Positions 12,293-22,880 of a stretch of DNA of 64,000 bases are shown in pieces. Below the pieces are notes generated by a model. It did no database searches. It worked only from the letters and a program-made list of their open reading frames with translations, and was not told where the DNA came from. The position numbers were made by a program, and so were the translations under genes. Origin of the DNA: Blastomyces gilchristii SLH14081 (lineage: Eukaryota; Ascomycota; Eurotiomycetes; Onygenales; Ajellomycetaceae); the NCBI RefSeq assembly GCF_000003855.2, contig NW_003101681.1:6111707-6175706 (forward strand). The letters run 5' to 3'. Numbering within the stretch: position 1 is the first letter of the stretch; each line of letters opens with the position of its first letter.

Positions 12293-12550
12293 TGTAAGAA
12301 ATTCTACTTCTTATAGATTCTTTATCTCTATTTCTATCTCTTATATAATTAATAGAGCTAGCAGCTCTTGACTACACACAACTATATAGACTGAAGTTCA
12401 CAAATACTATTCATAACTCAGCTTGAATGCTATTATACATTTGATCTCTATATTTTATCTTTCTATCATGAATACTTCTAGTAGTTAACAGTACATATCA
12501 CGCCAAGCTGCAAACACCCGAATAATCACCTGCGAGCACTTATTCTTACA
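12293..12550 (+). repeat. 3' LTR of element B
   Basis: 258-base partner of 5303-5560, starting TGTAAGAA and ending TTCTTACA. Here the outer right part (about 12500-12550) keeps CpG and CC dinucleotides (CACGCCAAG, ACACCCG, CTGCGAG), while the matching inner part of the 5' LTR has lost them. Confidence 0.92.
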
Positions 12551-12555
12551 CCGAA
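12551..12555. repeat. Target-site duplication CCGAA, right of element B
   Basis: CCGAA directly after the terminal ACA of the 3' LTR, identical to 5298-5302. Confidence 0.9.
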
Positions 12556-14526
12556 CCACAGACACACACTGAATGAATTAAGAATATCAGCTCTTAAATC
12601 TGAAGATATTAGTTAATTATAATGAGATCACTCATGATACTATATATACTGCTCTGATTAGAACACTCTCTTTTTAAACTAATACTGATATCTTCACTTC
12701 TTCTACACTGAATGAACTGTGATATATAGTAGCTCAGACTGATGAACTTCTTTAAATTCTGACTGAAGCAGAACAATAAGAAGTGTCTTAATTTTCTTCA
12801 GAATTATATATAAAGACTGACATCTCAGAATGTTCAATAGATAATAGTAATACTCTGTAATTTTATAAATAATGCTGAGTCTCTCACTCTAAACTTTTAC
12901 ATACTTAGATAATGCAAGAGATGTATAATTCATATATAATTAATTATTCAGACTGTGAACAACTGTACTGAATAATCTCTTGAGAATTCTACTGATCTGA
13001 GATATTAAATAGTATCAGATATTTTGTTTGAAACTACAACTATTATTCTTCTATTATCTTATGAAAGAATTGTAGAAAAGATCTGCTGAAACTGCTTAAT
13101 ATTTCTGATAGAATCTGATAAGATGTGATAATTAACTTCACTATTAATCTCTCTGAGAGTAAGAGTTGTAGAAACATCCTGATCATTATAAACTGATTAA
13201 GCAAAGATATAATATTAAAACCTTATAATAAGATGAATACTGAACAAGTCACTGAAGTTTTTCTACAGAGTCTATTCTATTGAATATATAAATTACTGAG
13301 ATCTATAGTATTGAATCAGAGCTATTAATTTATGAGCACTCTCTGAACAAGAATCTGTCAAGTTCTTAAGATTACACACTGTCTGTCAACTGTTTATCAT
13401 CTCAAGACTGATGATATGTCAGAACAGATAATTCAGATTATGAAGAATTATCTTTATAAGTTCTGTAATTACTTATAAGATGATTGATATGACCTTTTTC
13501 TACATACTGAAGTCACTATCAATGACTGAGATGCTATTTCAATAGATGTAAGTCTGTTCTTCCTCACACACAGATATTATATAAAAGTATTAAATCTTCT
13601 AGAGATTATACACTTCACACTGAATCTCTGCAGTTCAATTCAGATCACTTATAATATAGTGATAAAGCTCTGAGATATTTATAACTAAGTAGAAGTCTTC
13701 ATAATAAGTGCTAAACAGAATTAAGAAGACTGAATTAATATTTACTGAGATTCTACTGAGTAATATAAGATAGAAGATCTGATGTAATTAAATCTTAAGA
13801 ATATATGAATTATATATTCATCTTATACACTGAATTATTACTATATCAAATATAAAGTGATAGAAGTTCTAGACAGTTATAATTACTATCTTAACATATT
13901 ATCAGAAATTTATAATATCTTTTATACAAGCTTACAAGTTACTCTACTATGCTATCACTGATCTATTCTCTTCTCAACTGACTTTTAATTGACAATTACC
14001 AGAGATCATAGAAGAAGACAATGAACTTGAGTGAGAGATTGAAGATATTCTTGATAAGAGATTTCACAGCTGTAGCTGATAATATCTTATGAAATAAGTT
14101 GACTATAATTGCCTGATCTGAACTCTGAGCTCTGTATTATTTAAGACAGCAGCTCTTAACTAATGAGAACTACACACTTTCAATTCTATATCACTTCTGA
14201 AAAGAAGAGACTAATGTGATAAGCTGTGTCTGATCAATTATATAGACTATTCTGTTACACTTCATAGATTTCTACTGTTTTAATTCTCAGTTGCTTCATA
14301 GATTTCTAATATTCTGATTCTCAGTCACTGATTCTCAGCTGAAAACCTATGAAATTTCTATTCTTCTGTCTCAAAGCTTCATCATGTACATCACTGTATA
14401 CATGTATAAATATTTACTCTGATTACTGATTTTCACACTTTCTCTTTCTTTTTTTCTCTAACATTTTTCTCTTTGTTATATAAGATCTATATATTATACT
14501 GATCTATTCAGCGTAGGCCTCTTACA
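12556..14526 (+). mobile_element. Element C: 5'-truncated Ty3/Gypsy chromovirus remnant
   Basis: Plus-strand translation gives an integrase core at about 13000-13700 (family ISDRGSQF seen as SIVLNQSY-F, then STVYHLKTDDMSEQ for STAYHPQTDGMSER, then FCNYL-DD-YDL). A chromodomain follows at about 14010-14160 (ELE-EIEDILDKRF, then YLMK-VDY for YLVKWVGY). The 3' end looks like an LTR from 14215 to 14526. No matching 5' LTR, gag or RT was found, so the 5' part is missing or lies beyond the element B insertion. Unrelated in LTR sequence to B and D. Confidence 0.65.
14215..14526 (+). repeat. Probable 3' LTR of element C
   Basis: Starts TGTGATAAG just after a purine-rich GAAAAGAAGAGAC (a candidate polypurine tract) and ends GCCTCTTACA. 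The last bases (AGCGTAGGCC) keep CpG and GG, as at the outer ends of elements B and D. No second copy occurs in the window, so the call rests on position, the TG...CA ends and the tract. Confidence 0.5.
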
Positions 14527-14940
14527 AATAATAATAATAATAATAAAGTATGAAAAGCTATAGTATATATTATATACTATCTTTATAATACTAAGAATCT
14601 AAGTATATTTTATAAGACTCTGAATGATAGCATGAGTAACTTACTGAATACAATATATATACTGATTAAATACACAGATTCTGACTGAGCTGACTCTCTT
14701 AATAATAATTATAAGTTTATATCTGAGTTTATTTTTAAAGTTGTGAGTATTTCTATATTATGATAATTTATCAAGTAATTCTGTATATCTCTCAGCTTAA
14801 ATAAGGCTAAGTATATTACTCTTAGTAAGACAGTGTATAAAATAACATAATTATATAATATAATAATAAATTTAATATTCATTCTGAATAATCTGATTAA
14901 GATCTATATTAATAATAAGAGTTTAATTAATCTGATCACT
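14527..14940. other. AT-rich sequence, no gene seen
   Basis: Begins with a short (AAT)n run (about 14527-14546) next to the element C LTR and continues as very AT-rich DNA with stops in all frames. Probably another mutated repeat. No domain could be recognised. Confidence 0.5.
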
Positions 14941-15480
14941 ATTAGACTAGCTGCTGAAATTATGAATTTTATATTTAATTTCATTTAATCTGATCTTATA
15001 CATTTCTTGGCATGAATTTCACTGTAACTAATTATTAAAAAAACATGCAAAGTGACTATTCATCAGATCTCAAAATAAGATCATAACTTAGAAAAAATAA
15101 GAAAGTGATTTTATTTAATTTTATTTAGTCTCATTCTTAATATAAAGTTACTATTTTTAGACATTTTAAGGTTTTTTAGACTATTTTTAACTTTTTAAAA
15201 AGTAACACTTTTTAATAACACTTAAATGAGATTTAAAGTCATTTAAAGTAATAAAAATAATTTAAATTAAGAAGTGAAAATCATAATCTTATTTAAAAAA
15301 TATAATAAGAGTAGATAGTAAGTCTTACTGAGACAGTATAAGACTACTACTTAATATTAAAACTATGTAATGAAATGAATTAAATTAATAATAAGACTAT
15401 TAAATATTCTGATTCTAATCTCAGATATAATTATATAGTTAGTCTAATTACTATAATAATAGTGACTGTATACAGTAAGT
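14941..15480 (-). repeat. Long repeat, inverted partner of 4500-5045
   Basis: Reverse-complement copy of 4500-5045. The end block reads CTGCTGAAATTATGAATTTT on the plus strand near 14950, followed by the complement of the AAATGTAT block near 15000 and the AAAAGTAACACTTTTTAA block near 15200. Heavily mutated: CpG, CC and GG are almost absent. Confidence 0.6.
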
Positions 15481-16185
15481 ATATTAATATATGATTTCAT
15501 TTCTTATATACATAGCTGAATAAGCGAGTTATATCTTTGAAGTATATCTTTACTGAGAAAATAATAGTAGATAAATTAATTAAATCTCTGAGTACTATTA
15601 TATTTCAGTAATTTCTTAATTTATTAAATCTTACAGACAGAAAGAGTCAGAATGCCTGAAATTAATATATATAGCATAATTTGAAAGAACTCAGAGACTG
15701 TATGACGGACTTTTCTATATAATGTTTAAAGATAATCACAGACTCACAGTGTTAAGATCTCAGATAGTGATGTGAGAGAGAGTGTAGCAGCAGCCGCCTT
15801 GATAATGTTGCCCTAGCAATCACTCCGCCTGCACGTGATCTCTTATGTTATATAGAACAGATTAACCTTTCCCACGTACAGGATTCACGGTGTAATCACT
15901 GTAAATTAACCCTATGTTCTTCCTGTATGAATAGAATGCTGCCGCGGCTAGATTAGTGTACAATCAACCAACCTTCCACCTCCATCAAATTCTAATTATA
16001 TAAATAATCACTGAATAAATTGAATAAAACTGAATTTAATTTTCAGTCTCAGTTTCATTCTGATTTTTAAAGAATAATTATTTTTTATTATTTATTCTGA
16101 GAAATTACTTCTGTTTCATTATTCTTAAATTAAATCTGGTCATTTTTCACACTGTTTCTGAAAAAAATGATTCATTTTCAGATTT
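15481..16185. other. AT-rich repeat remnant with a GC-normal patch
   Basis: Bases 15481-15780 and about 16000-16185 are AT-rich and mutated. Between them, about 15785-15995 keeps CpG, GG and CC (for example CAGCAGCCGCC, CCGCCTGCACGTG and CTGCCGCGGC). It may be the little-mutated outer end of another element. No reading frame is recognised. Confidence 0.45.
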
Positions 16186-16291
16186 TTTTGATGCTAGGTC
16201 CTAATGGGACTCATGCTAAGAAATGTATGAGACCAGACCAAATGGGACCAAATGTGAAATTCATGGTCCCGCCGGCCAGTCTAGGCGGGAA
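16186..16291 (+). repeat. Unmutated copy of the end block shared with 4955-5045
   Basis: A GC-normal copy of the end block found at 4955-5045 and, inverted, at 14941-15010. It contains CTAAGAAATGTATGAGACCA and ends CCAGTCTAG. Because CpG, GG and CC are intact here, it approximates the ancestral sequence of this repeat. It marks the point where the AT-rich block changes to normal sequence. The family (DNA transposon end, MITE or LTR piece) is unknown. Confidence 0.6.
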
Positions 16292-16896
16292 AAGCAGACA
16301 AAGGCTCCTCTTCAGTCTACGTTGATTGGCTCAGGGAGTGAGAAGTGCCAATGGATCCTGTTACTCCATAGACGCCCAACGGGCCTGCCCTTGTCGCCGC
16401 TGGACTGTCCATGCCCATTGTATCGCCTAGGATCGCAGCAATCACCCTCGGTGAGCTACGTTCGGATTCCCATTCATTCCCCGACCGAGAGAGAGCATGC
16501 TAACCAGTTCACCCGCGATCGGGGACATTCCAGCATCATTGTCTTGTACGTCCTTTTGGGCGAGAGGTCCTGTAGAATGACTGCCCTGCTGGAATCGTAG
16601 CGTCCTTTGCGAGCGTTAGGCCCGGCCAACTAGCACGAGTTTTCCTCGAGTACAACCGGCTGACAGCTTCCACTTTTAGCTAAAAGTCTTGTATGGTGAG
16701 ATGGTGCTTGTCTCTGCAAAATCTCCGCCGGCCAATAATAGGACAGCCAATATTCTCCCCCAAAGCGAATAACACATATTAAAGAATGATTAAAAATAGA
16801 AATATTACTTCAGTAGGTATCATGAACGTGCCAAAGGCTGATAAAAGCACGGCATCAAGGAAAACTCAGCTGGGGCCACTAGGCTAGAGGCACAAC
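16292..16896. other. Intergenic, GC-normal, no gene supported
   Basis: First GC-normal sequence right of the AT-rich block. A 125-codon open frame (16223-16600) runs across the repeat end at 16186-16291, has no recognisable domain and is rejected as a gene. The 3' end of the HNH pseudogene lies just to the right. Confidence 0.5.
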
Positions 16897-18220
16897 ACGT
16901 CATGCTACCACTCCATCAAGCCAACCACCTAACTCTAGAGAGACAATGTGACCTACAGCCGAAGAGCCATCACTTTTAGCCCACAGTTGTTCCATATCTC
17001 TAATGATCTTGTCAATATAAACCCCAGCAGCACTAAGATGAAGGATAATACTGATTGCTCGATGGATTGCAAGTAGCTTCGCCGATGGTGGATCGATGGT
17101 CCGGTTTGGTGAGAGGAGGAGGGTTCTGGTAACCGGCAGCCCTTCTGGACGGAGAAACATTCGTTTCCCTAGAATCTATCCTGTAGGTGTAAGGTGGATG
17201 AGTAGAAGGATCCAGCGCCCCAAAATAGAATTTGAAGTCACCGAAAAGCTTGTGAATGTCGAGTGATAAGGTTATAGCATTGGCTGGGCGGTCAATATTC
17301 GAGCCCTTGATCAAATGAATCACCCCAGGAGCGAACATATTGAGGATTGCCAGGGTGGATTTTTTGGCTTCGCTCTAGAGCGCAAAACATGTTAGAAATG
17401 GTATGAAATGAAATCAGATCCGTAGACACGTACCTGATTGTCCCTGGTTGTTGACATGATTGAATGCGGGATGATATGTGCTACCTGGAGGTACGAAAAT
17501 TGGCCAGGAACATAGACAAGCCGCTGTCCATCGTCGTCTCGTGCATTGGATCTGTCTCGGTTGACTCTCTCCGCCGCCTCTTCTCTATCGAAGACCCGGC
17601 TTACCACACACCGGTGATGGTCACGGATGAGACAATCACGTCGGAGAATCGATAGTCTGGCAGGAGTTCCAACTACATCCTCAAACTTGGCGGATAGAGC
17701 TGCTGGTATAGGTTGCGGTGTTTTATTTCCCGCAGCTCTCACTACACATGATTCACATGTAAGCAAGAGCTCATCAAAAATAAGGTAAAACGGAAATGAG
17801 AATGGAAAAAAGACTGTACATACACGGCAGAAAGAAATTTCCAAACAGAAATTCCGCAAACGAATCCAAGACTCCCTCGACCTCCCTCTGCTTTGATGGG
17901 AGAGAAGATGGTCCGAAGTCAGGAAATCGAGACACTCCACTAGCAAAGGTCGGTGATTCATTATTTTCACGGAACTAGAAGCCAAGATAAATGAAGAACT
18001 GTTGCAAGAACTTGTCCTTTGATTCTGAGTACTCATACGTTAAACGAACAAGCGTTACTTTCTTATACGGGTGAGCGCTTTGTCGAGGTTCACAGTGGCT
18101 AATAAACTGGGAGAAGATATTTCCGGCCTGTGCCCGTTCCTCTGGAGTCAGAACCTCCTGCGGAGAGAGATCGAGAATGCGCTCGAGTGACGCCTGATGC
18201 CTGTGGTGAGCCATCATCAT
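16897..18220 (-). pseudogene. HNH nuclease-domain protein (HNH_2 type), broken
   Basis: Three exons can be joined: 18220-17824, 17741-17435 and 17374-16900, with introns of 82 and 59 nt. The start is one of three adjacent ATGs (MMMAHHRHQ). Exon 2 carries RDHHRCVVSRVFD and VAHIIPHSI, and exon 3 LDIHKLFGDFKF, which together resemble the fungal HNH_2 domain family (function in these proteins unknown). Two lesions break it. An in-frame TAG at 17975-17977 lies between FIYLGF and FRENNESPTF, while both sides stay in one frame. A one-base frame change at about 17160-17185 separates YTYRIDS from LPVTRTLLLS. The product would end SLELGGWLDGVVA. A sequencing error at one site is possible; two lesions favour a pseudogene. 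Confidence 0.75.
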
Positions 18221-18289
18221 GAGATAAGCAGCTGGTTTGGTTTGGAAGGATAAACTAAACGGAAAAACTGTTGTTCCATCAAAGCCGGC

Positions 18290-19398
18290 GTACAAGCAAG
18301 CCCTAAAAGTTACCAGAGATACCTTACGTACACTCTCATACGCCCCAGAAACCATCTTCGTCCACAATCTCCGCCGCCGGCTGAATTTTGTCAATAACAG
18401 CAGCCACCTGGCCCATCAAAAAATGGATGATCAGCATCTTCAACTTCATCCTCGATATCCTTCGAATACGGAATGATGCCCTGCTTCATCAAAGCCAATA
18501 TTTTCTCAGGCTGCTGTTCCCATCTCTTGATATAGTCATTTGCTTTGACCCTCATGGGCCTACCACTGAACATCAAGAGTCCGAACAGTATCATCAAAAG
18601 TAGCGGTGACAACTTCATCCTTATGAGTCTTAGAGCAGCCAGCTTCAATGGAGGCCACGAATCGAGTCCCGACCCAAACGCCCTGTGCCCCTTGCATTAA
18701 AGCAGCAGCCAAGGATCGTTCATTGAAAATCCCACCAGCCGCAACAACCATCGCTGGTTTGCCGGTTAAGGGTGAGATGTAATTCTTCGCAACATCACAC
18801 ACAGCAGGTACTAGGATAGAAGTCGCAATCGACCCTGTATGGCCGCCTCCTTCGCCACCCTGTGCGCAAACCATATCCACCCCAGCTTCCAGAGCCTTTT
18901 GCGCGTATTTCGGCGCACCAATCATATTCATAATTAGAATGCCAGCATCGTGCAGTTTCTTGATGACATGCACGCCAACAGCGGACACAAACAATTTTGC
19001 ACCGCTGTTGATCGTGATATCTACTAAAGCATCAAGCTGTCCAGACGTGTAATCGTAATTTGTCTTCCGGGCCCCTCCCCCCAGTTTCAGGAGAGCAAGG
19101 TCAACACCGAACGGCAATGAAGGGTCTCTCAGATTGGATTTGAGATCATCAATGATCTCTTGCAGTTGCTTAGGAGTGTACCCTAGGCCGCCGATGACGC
19201 CTAGTCCACCAGCGTTGGATACTGCGGCTGCCAGCTCACCAGATGAAGTCCTGGCCATACCTATTATTGTGACCGCCGTATTAGCTTCACAATCACAACA
19301 AACACTTGAAAGAGTTTCAATACTGACCCGCCAGGAGTATTGGATGCTGGATGCCCAGCAGCCCCGTGAGCTGTGTCTTGCAAGATCTTTGGAGCCAT
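18290..19398 (-). pseudogene. Nitronate monooxygenase (2-nitropropane dioxygenase) family, frameshifted
   Basis: Encodes most of an FMN-dependent nitronate monooxygenase, which oxidises alkyl nitronates. Exon 1 (from MAPKILQD at 19398 to 19328) joins exon 2 at 19260 through a 67-nt intron (GTCAGT...AATAATAG with a GCTAAT branch site), giving HPILLAGMARTSSGEL. Exon 2 contains GGLGVIGGLGYTP, QGGEGGGHTGS (FMN phosphate-binding region) and VAAGGIFNERSLAAALMQGA. The frame changes at four places: about 19371-19380 (after MAPKILQD), 18571-18577 (before MFSGRPMRV), 18418-18423 (T run before MGQVAAVIDK) and 18354-18358 (before MVSGAYESVRK). The last three each look like one extra base. The 3' end is uncertain. 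Confidence 0.8.
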
Positions 19399-20026
19399 TG
19401 CTGGTTCTTCAGAGTCGACTGTTTGAAATCAAAATGCAAAAGGTGAATCTTTAGAAATTGACACCTTTTAAAAGAAAGGTCGTAAATAGTTCAAACAAAA
19501 GATCACGAAAGCTCACGAAAGCTCACATAACTCTCAGGGCAACTCCAGGCGTTTTGAGGGCGCCGGGAGGGTCCATTATCGCATAGCCAACATCAGATAA
19601 GCTGCGGAGATGAATCGAAAATCGCTCGAACTTAAATGCCGGTATTCGGTACATTGTTCAACGATTCTATTTCCTGAAGTGTTGTTTCATTGGGAGCTTC
19701 AGCCGTCAAACTCTTCCGCCCTCTTTGTTTGTGTGTCGGTTCGGCAGAAGAGATGGGCAGGTAACCGAAAAGCCGGTAATTTATCCTTGTAACACTACAT
19801 TACCTCGGCAATGCGTAGTTACCGAGAATACATACATCCGACGGCTCAACATTACACAACCACAGAAGCTTCGCTCCCAAGGAATAATGGGGGTAGGCAT
19901 GAATGAAAAGGTGTATGGGATATTCGAGATCCTTATAGTTTAATTATAAGCATATCTAGCTACAGACCGCAGAAAGAACACCTGTACAAAAGAAACAGCA
20001 GAGAGTATGAAGCCGTCCATGGCGGT
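19399..20026. other. Intergenic, no gene seen
   Basis: About 630 bases between the nitronate monooxygenase pseudogene and the 3' end of the enoyl-CoA hydratase gene. Short open frames at 19610-19943 have no coding features. It should hold the former promoter of the pseudogene and the 3' UTR of the hydratase. Confidence 0.5.
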
Positions 20027-21112
20027 CTATAGATTTGGTTTGACCCAGTTAGGTTGTCTTTTCTCTCGGAAAGCAGCAAGACCTACAATCCAAGACCATT
20101 AGCTTAAGATTCATACCATAATATAACTAGACGATATGACAAAAAAGAACCCAAAAAAGGGATTGGGAATTCAACTCCAGTAACAAAACTACCTCCGGCC
20201 GGAAGCGTGCAATGAAACATACCTTCACGTAGATTCTGGCCCTCAAATAGATTCTTCGAATATCTCTCATGGGTGTTGCGGACAGCTTTTGACACATCAC
20301 CAACCTCCCACGCCTCTCTCAAACCAGCCCTAGTTACAATAATGGCATCCGGGCTCAGCTGTGAAATTTCCTTCGCCAACGCGACCGCCTCGTCTATTAA
20401 TGACTCATGCGTTTTCGCAATCCGGTTGACAAGATGCCACGCCTTTGCTTCTTCAGCAGATACAGTTCTACCCGTGAGTGCAATCTCCGATGCAACCTGT
20501 AGCCCTGCAATGTGTAAAATGCGAGGCAAGCCGCCTGCGGCCGCATATATGCCCCGTTTCGCTTCTGGTAGAGCAAATTTGGCCCTGGGGGAGGCAATAA
20601 CCAAATCACTAGGTAGAGTAAAACAGATATCTCGAATCAGCCGGGAACTGTAAAAGAATTTCATTTTTTGAAATTCATAGTGCCCTCGAGTAAACTCCCA
20701 GGAACAGTCCTTACCAGTTCAGACATATCTCAAATCCGCCACCGAACGCGAATCCGTTCACAGCAGCAATGACGGGCTTTTTGCCCTTTCGCTGGCTAAG
20801 GCCGGCAAACCCGGAAGGCGGGTGGCCCCTCAGGGGCGCCGACTGTGTCGAGGGGTTTTTGCTATTTCTTTCGATCTCAAGCAGGTCCTGGCCGGCGCAG
20901 AATGCCTTATCGCCGGCGCCAGTCACGATTCCGACTTGTAGGGTGTGTTCATCGTCGAACCATGTCCAGAGCTCGTGTAAATCCCAATGGCCCTGGTAGT
21001 GGATCGCGTTCATGTTTCTGGCGCGGTTGATGGTTACCAGCAGCACGCCTGGTGCTGGGTATGAGAGGAGGTATATTGAGGATTGCGGGGGAGGCGTGGT
21101 GAAGGAAGACAT
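20027..21112 (-). CDS. Enoyl-CoA hydratase/isomerase (crotonase) family protein
   Basis: Three exons (21112-20715, 20608-20223, 20082-20027) join without a break to 279 residues, the normal length for a crotonase. Introns are 106 and 140 nt with GTAAGG and GTATGT donors. Crotonases hydrate or rearrange acyl-CoA thioesters, for example in fatty-acid or amino-acid breakdown. DKAFCAGQDL and VNGFAFGGGFE form the two oxyanion-hole segments. Glu of GGGFE and Glu of LPEAKRGI occupy the positions of the two catalytic glutamates of hydratases, so activity is likely. The C-terminus (VKPNL) is not a clear peroxisomal signal and no mitochondrial presequence is evident. It is the only intact gene among broken neighbours in 16.9-25.7 kb. 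Exact substrate unknown. Confidence 0.88.
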
Positions 21113-21761
21113 CTTGGATGATTGGGGCTGTTCAAATTTTAGGTATATTGCTTTGCGTGATGAAGTAGGGAGAGTCGAGTCCTGGATGGTAGTTTTATGT
21201 TGTCCTGCAGGGTTTCCATCATCATTATTATTATTATTGTATCTCTGGTCAACTCCAGCTTTCGGGCTGGACTACTTAAGCGTCATCTCAGTGGTTGCCG
21301 AGGTATGGTTGGTAGGGACTCCCGAACATCAAGCCAATGAGATAATATTTGATTCCGCCCTTGGCTTCGGCGGGATTACTGTGGGGAGCGGACACTTCCA
21401 CCGCTGGTGGTAATAATTGTTAGAAGAGATGGATGGATCTAAGGCAGTGAGGTAATCCTATTGGCTTGCCGCGAATTAAGTATTAAGTTTCGGTAGCTAC
21501 CATGCAACGGATAGTTACGAGCACACGTACAGTACATAATAAAGACCAGCACTCTCTGCCAGCTCCCGTCGTTTAGAAACAGGTTACCATTAGAATGTGT
21601 GTACATTACATTACATTATATCGTCGCATAAACCATCGCAACGAGAGCCATAATATGTTTCACAAATGCACGCCACTTCGCCCCATAATATGCCAGTAAA
21701 TAAACCATTAAGTCCAAAAACAAACCGCCATAAGTACCATACCGTATCACGAACTAGTGTT
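21113..21761. other. Intergenic: 5' region of the hydratase gene and 3' region of the membrane protein gene
   Basis: About 650 bases. A short (ATT)n run lies at about 21222-21240. A 133-codon plus-strand frame (21012-21413) is antisense to the hydratase 5' end and has no domain. No RNA gene recognised. Confidence 0.5.
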
Positions 21762-22880
21762 TCACTTTTGGTATGCTGGCGGTGGTTGGGTATATGACGG
21801 ATGTGGTTCTGGAATTGGCCTAGGCGCTGGCATAAACTGGATAGGTTGAGCCCCTGGCGGAGGTGGGCCTTGGATGTATATAGTTTGTGGGTGGCCGGCC
21901 GATGCTTGCGCCGAGCCCGCGGGTAGAATATAGGCTAGGGGAGGGTGTTGGACGTTTGGATCTTGGGGTTGGCCCGGTTGACCGGGTGGAGGACCCATGA
22001 CATATACCGTCGTGTTGTTCTGGGCCGATGCAGCCGCCGCGGGCGCTGCTGGAGGGTCCCGATTTTTTCTCGAGGCCACACAAATGCAAAGGGTGAGGAG
22101 AATAATTACCCAGAATGCTACAAGGCCGCCCACGATTCCCGCATTTCTATCGCTTAAGGCTGATGCTCGCTTTGAAAGTCGGTGAGGCATTCCTCGAATC
22201 CTGAGCTGGTAAGCGCGGTCATCTTCGCGGGGCTGCGAAACGATAGCTTCCGAGTTGGCCACGAGGAGATGGATTCGGAGGTCAGATTCAGGGGGGTTCG
22301 ACGTGCATATCCCTCGAGTATACCCTGATTCAGGCTGAGACTCCTTTCTGAATGTAGCGAACTGGCAGTATTTTTGGGTTGAATCGGAACTTCAAAACAG
22401 AGTTAGTTAAACATTATCACCTTCTCACTCGTGAAACATGAGAATATAGCTAATAGGAGAATGCATCATCGTTACCAGGAAAGAATTGTATCCGATGTCA
22501 GATCAGAAGAACGTCGTTCGACGGAGTCATATGGAATGCAAGACTTGTACCAGGAGCATCCATCCGGCTCGCAACAGCCAGCAGCTTCAAGCTTGGGGCT
22601 TGACCGACATATGTTCTTTTCACATTGAAACACTGACACTATAGCAGCAGGCGAAGGTGGGTTAGCATTCTCCTGTACCAACTTTTAAAAAAAATACTGG
22701 CGATTCAGCATGCACGTGCTTACCGTAGGCGTTTTCGGTTTTGAGGCTGCATGGTCCCGCGTTGCTGAGAGCGATTCTTAACCCCGAGTGCGCTCGATTC
22801 AAGACAGACGCAGCTGTAGATGCGGACAGCGCAAGCAATAGCGCAAGTATCGGGATGGATCTCTCAAGTACATCTTTCAC
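21762..22880 (-). CDS. Cys-rich single-pass membrane protein with Pro-rich tail (5' end uncertain)
   Basis: Exon 22672-22476 joins exon 22389-21762 through an 86-nt intron. The join gives a Cys-rich ectodomain (QCEKNIC, AGCCEPDGCSWYKSCIPYDS, CSDSTQKYCQF, RGICTS), then a membrane span (GIVGGLVAFWVIILLTLCIC) and a cytoplasmic tail rich in Pro, Gln and Gly ending PPPAYQK. A likely signal peptide (SIPILALLLALSASTAAS) lies upstream at about 22880-22724. Its exon joins out of frame by the best donor (GTAAGC), and it begins GTG where an ATG is expected. Either a weak splice site is used or the gene is damaged. A surface or wall-sensing role would fit the architecture but is a guess. Confidence 0.55.

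Larger units (their letters stand above)
5303..12550 (+). mobile_element. Element B: complete LTR-flanked Ty3/Gypsy chromovirus, mutated
   Basis: 7248-bp element bounded by two 258-bp LTRs and a perfect CCGAA duplication. Plus-strand order: gag with a mutated CCHC knuckle (6619-6660), protease region (about 6840-7200), reverse transcriptase (about 7360-8100, RLCVDY and Y-LNN box), RNase H (about 8240-8690), integrase (about 9400-9900) and a chromodomain-like segment (about 10270-10400). About 1.7 kb of other sequence separates pol from the 3' LTR. All frames carry many stops created by C-to-T and G-to-A changes, so it is dead. The outer edges of both LTRs are much less mutated than the interior. 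It interrupts older repeat sequence, so it is a nested insertion. Confidence 0.9.

Noticed and set aside
16223..16600. 125-codon plus-strand open frame
   Set aside because: It starts inside the repeat end block at 16186-16291, has no domain and no coding-like composition.
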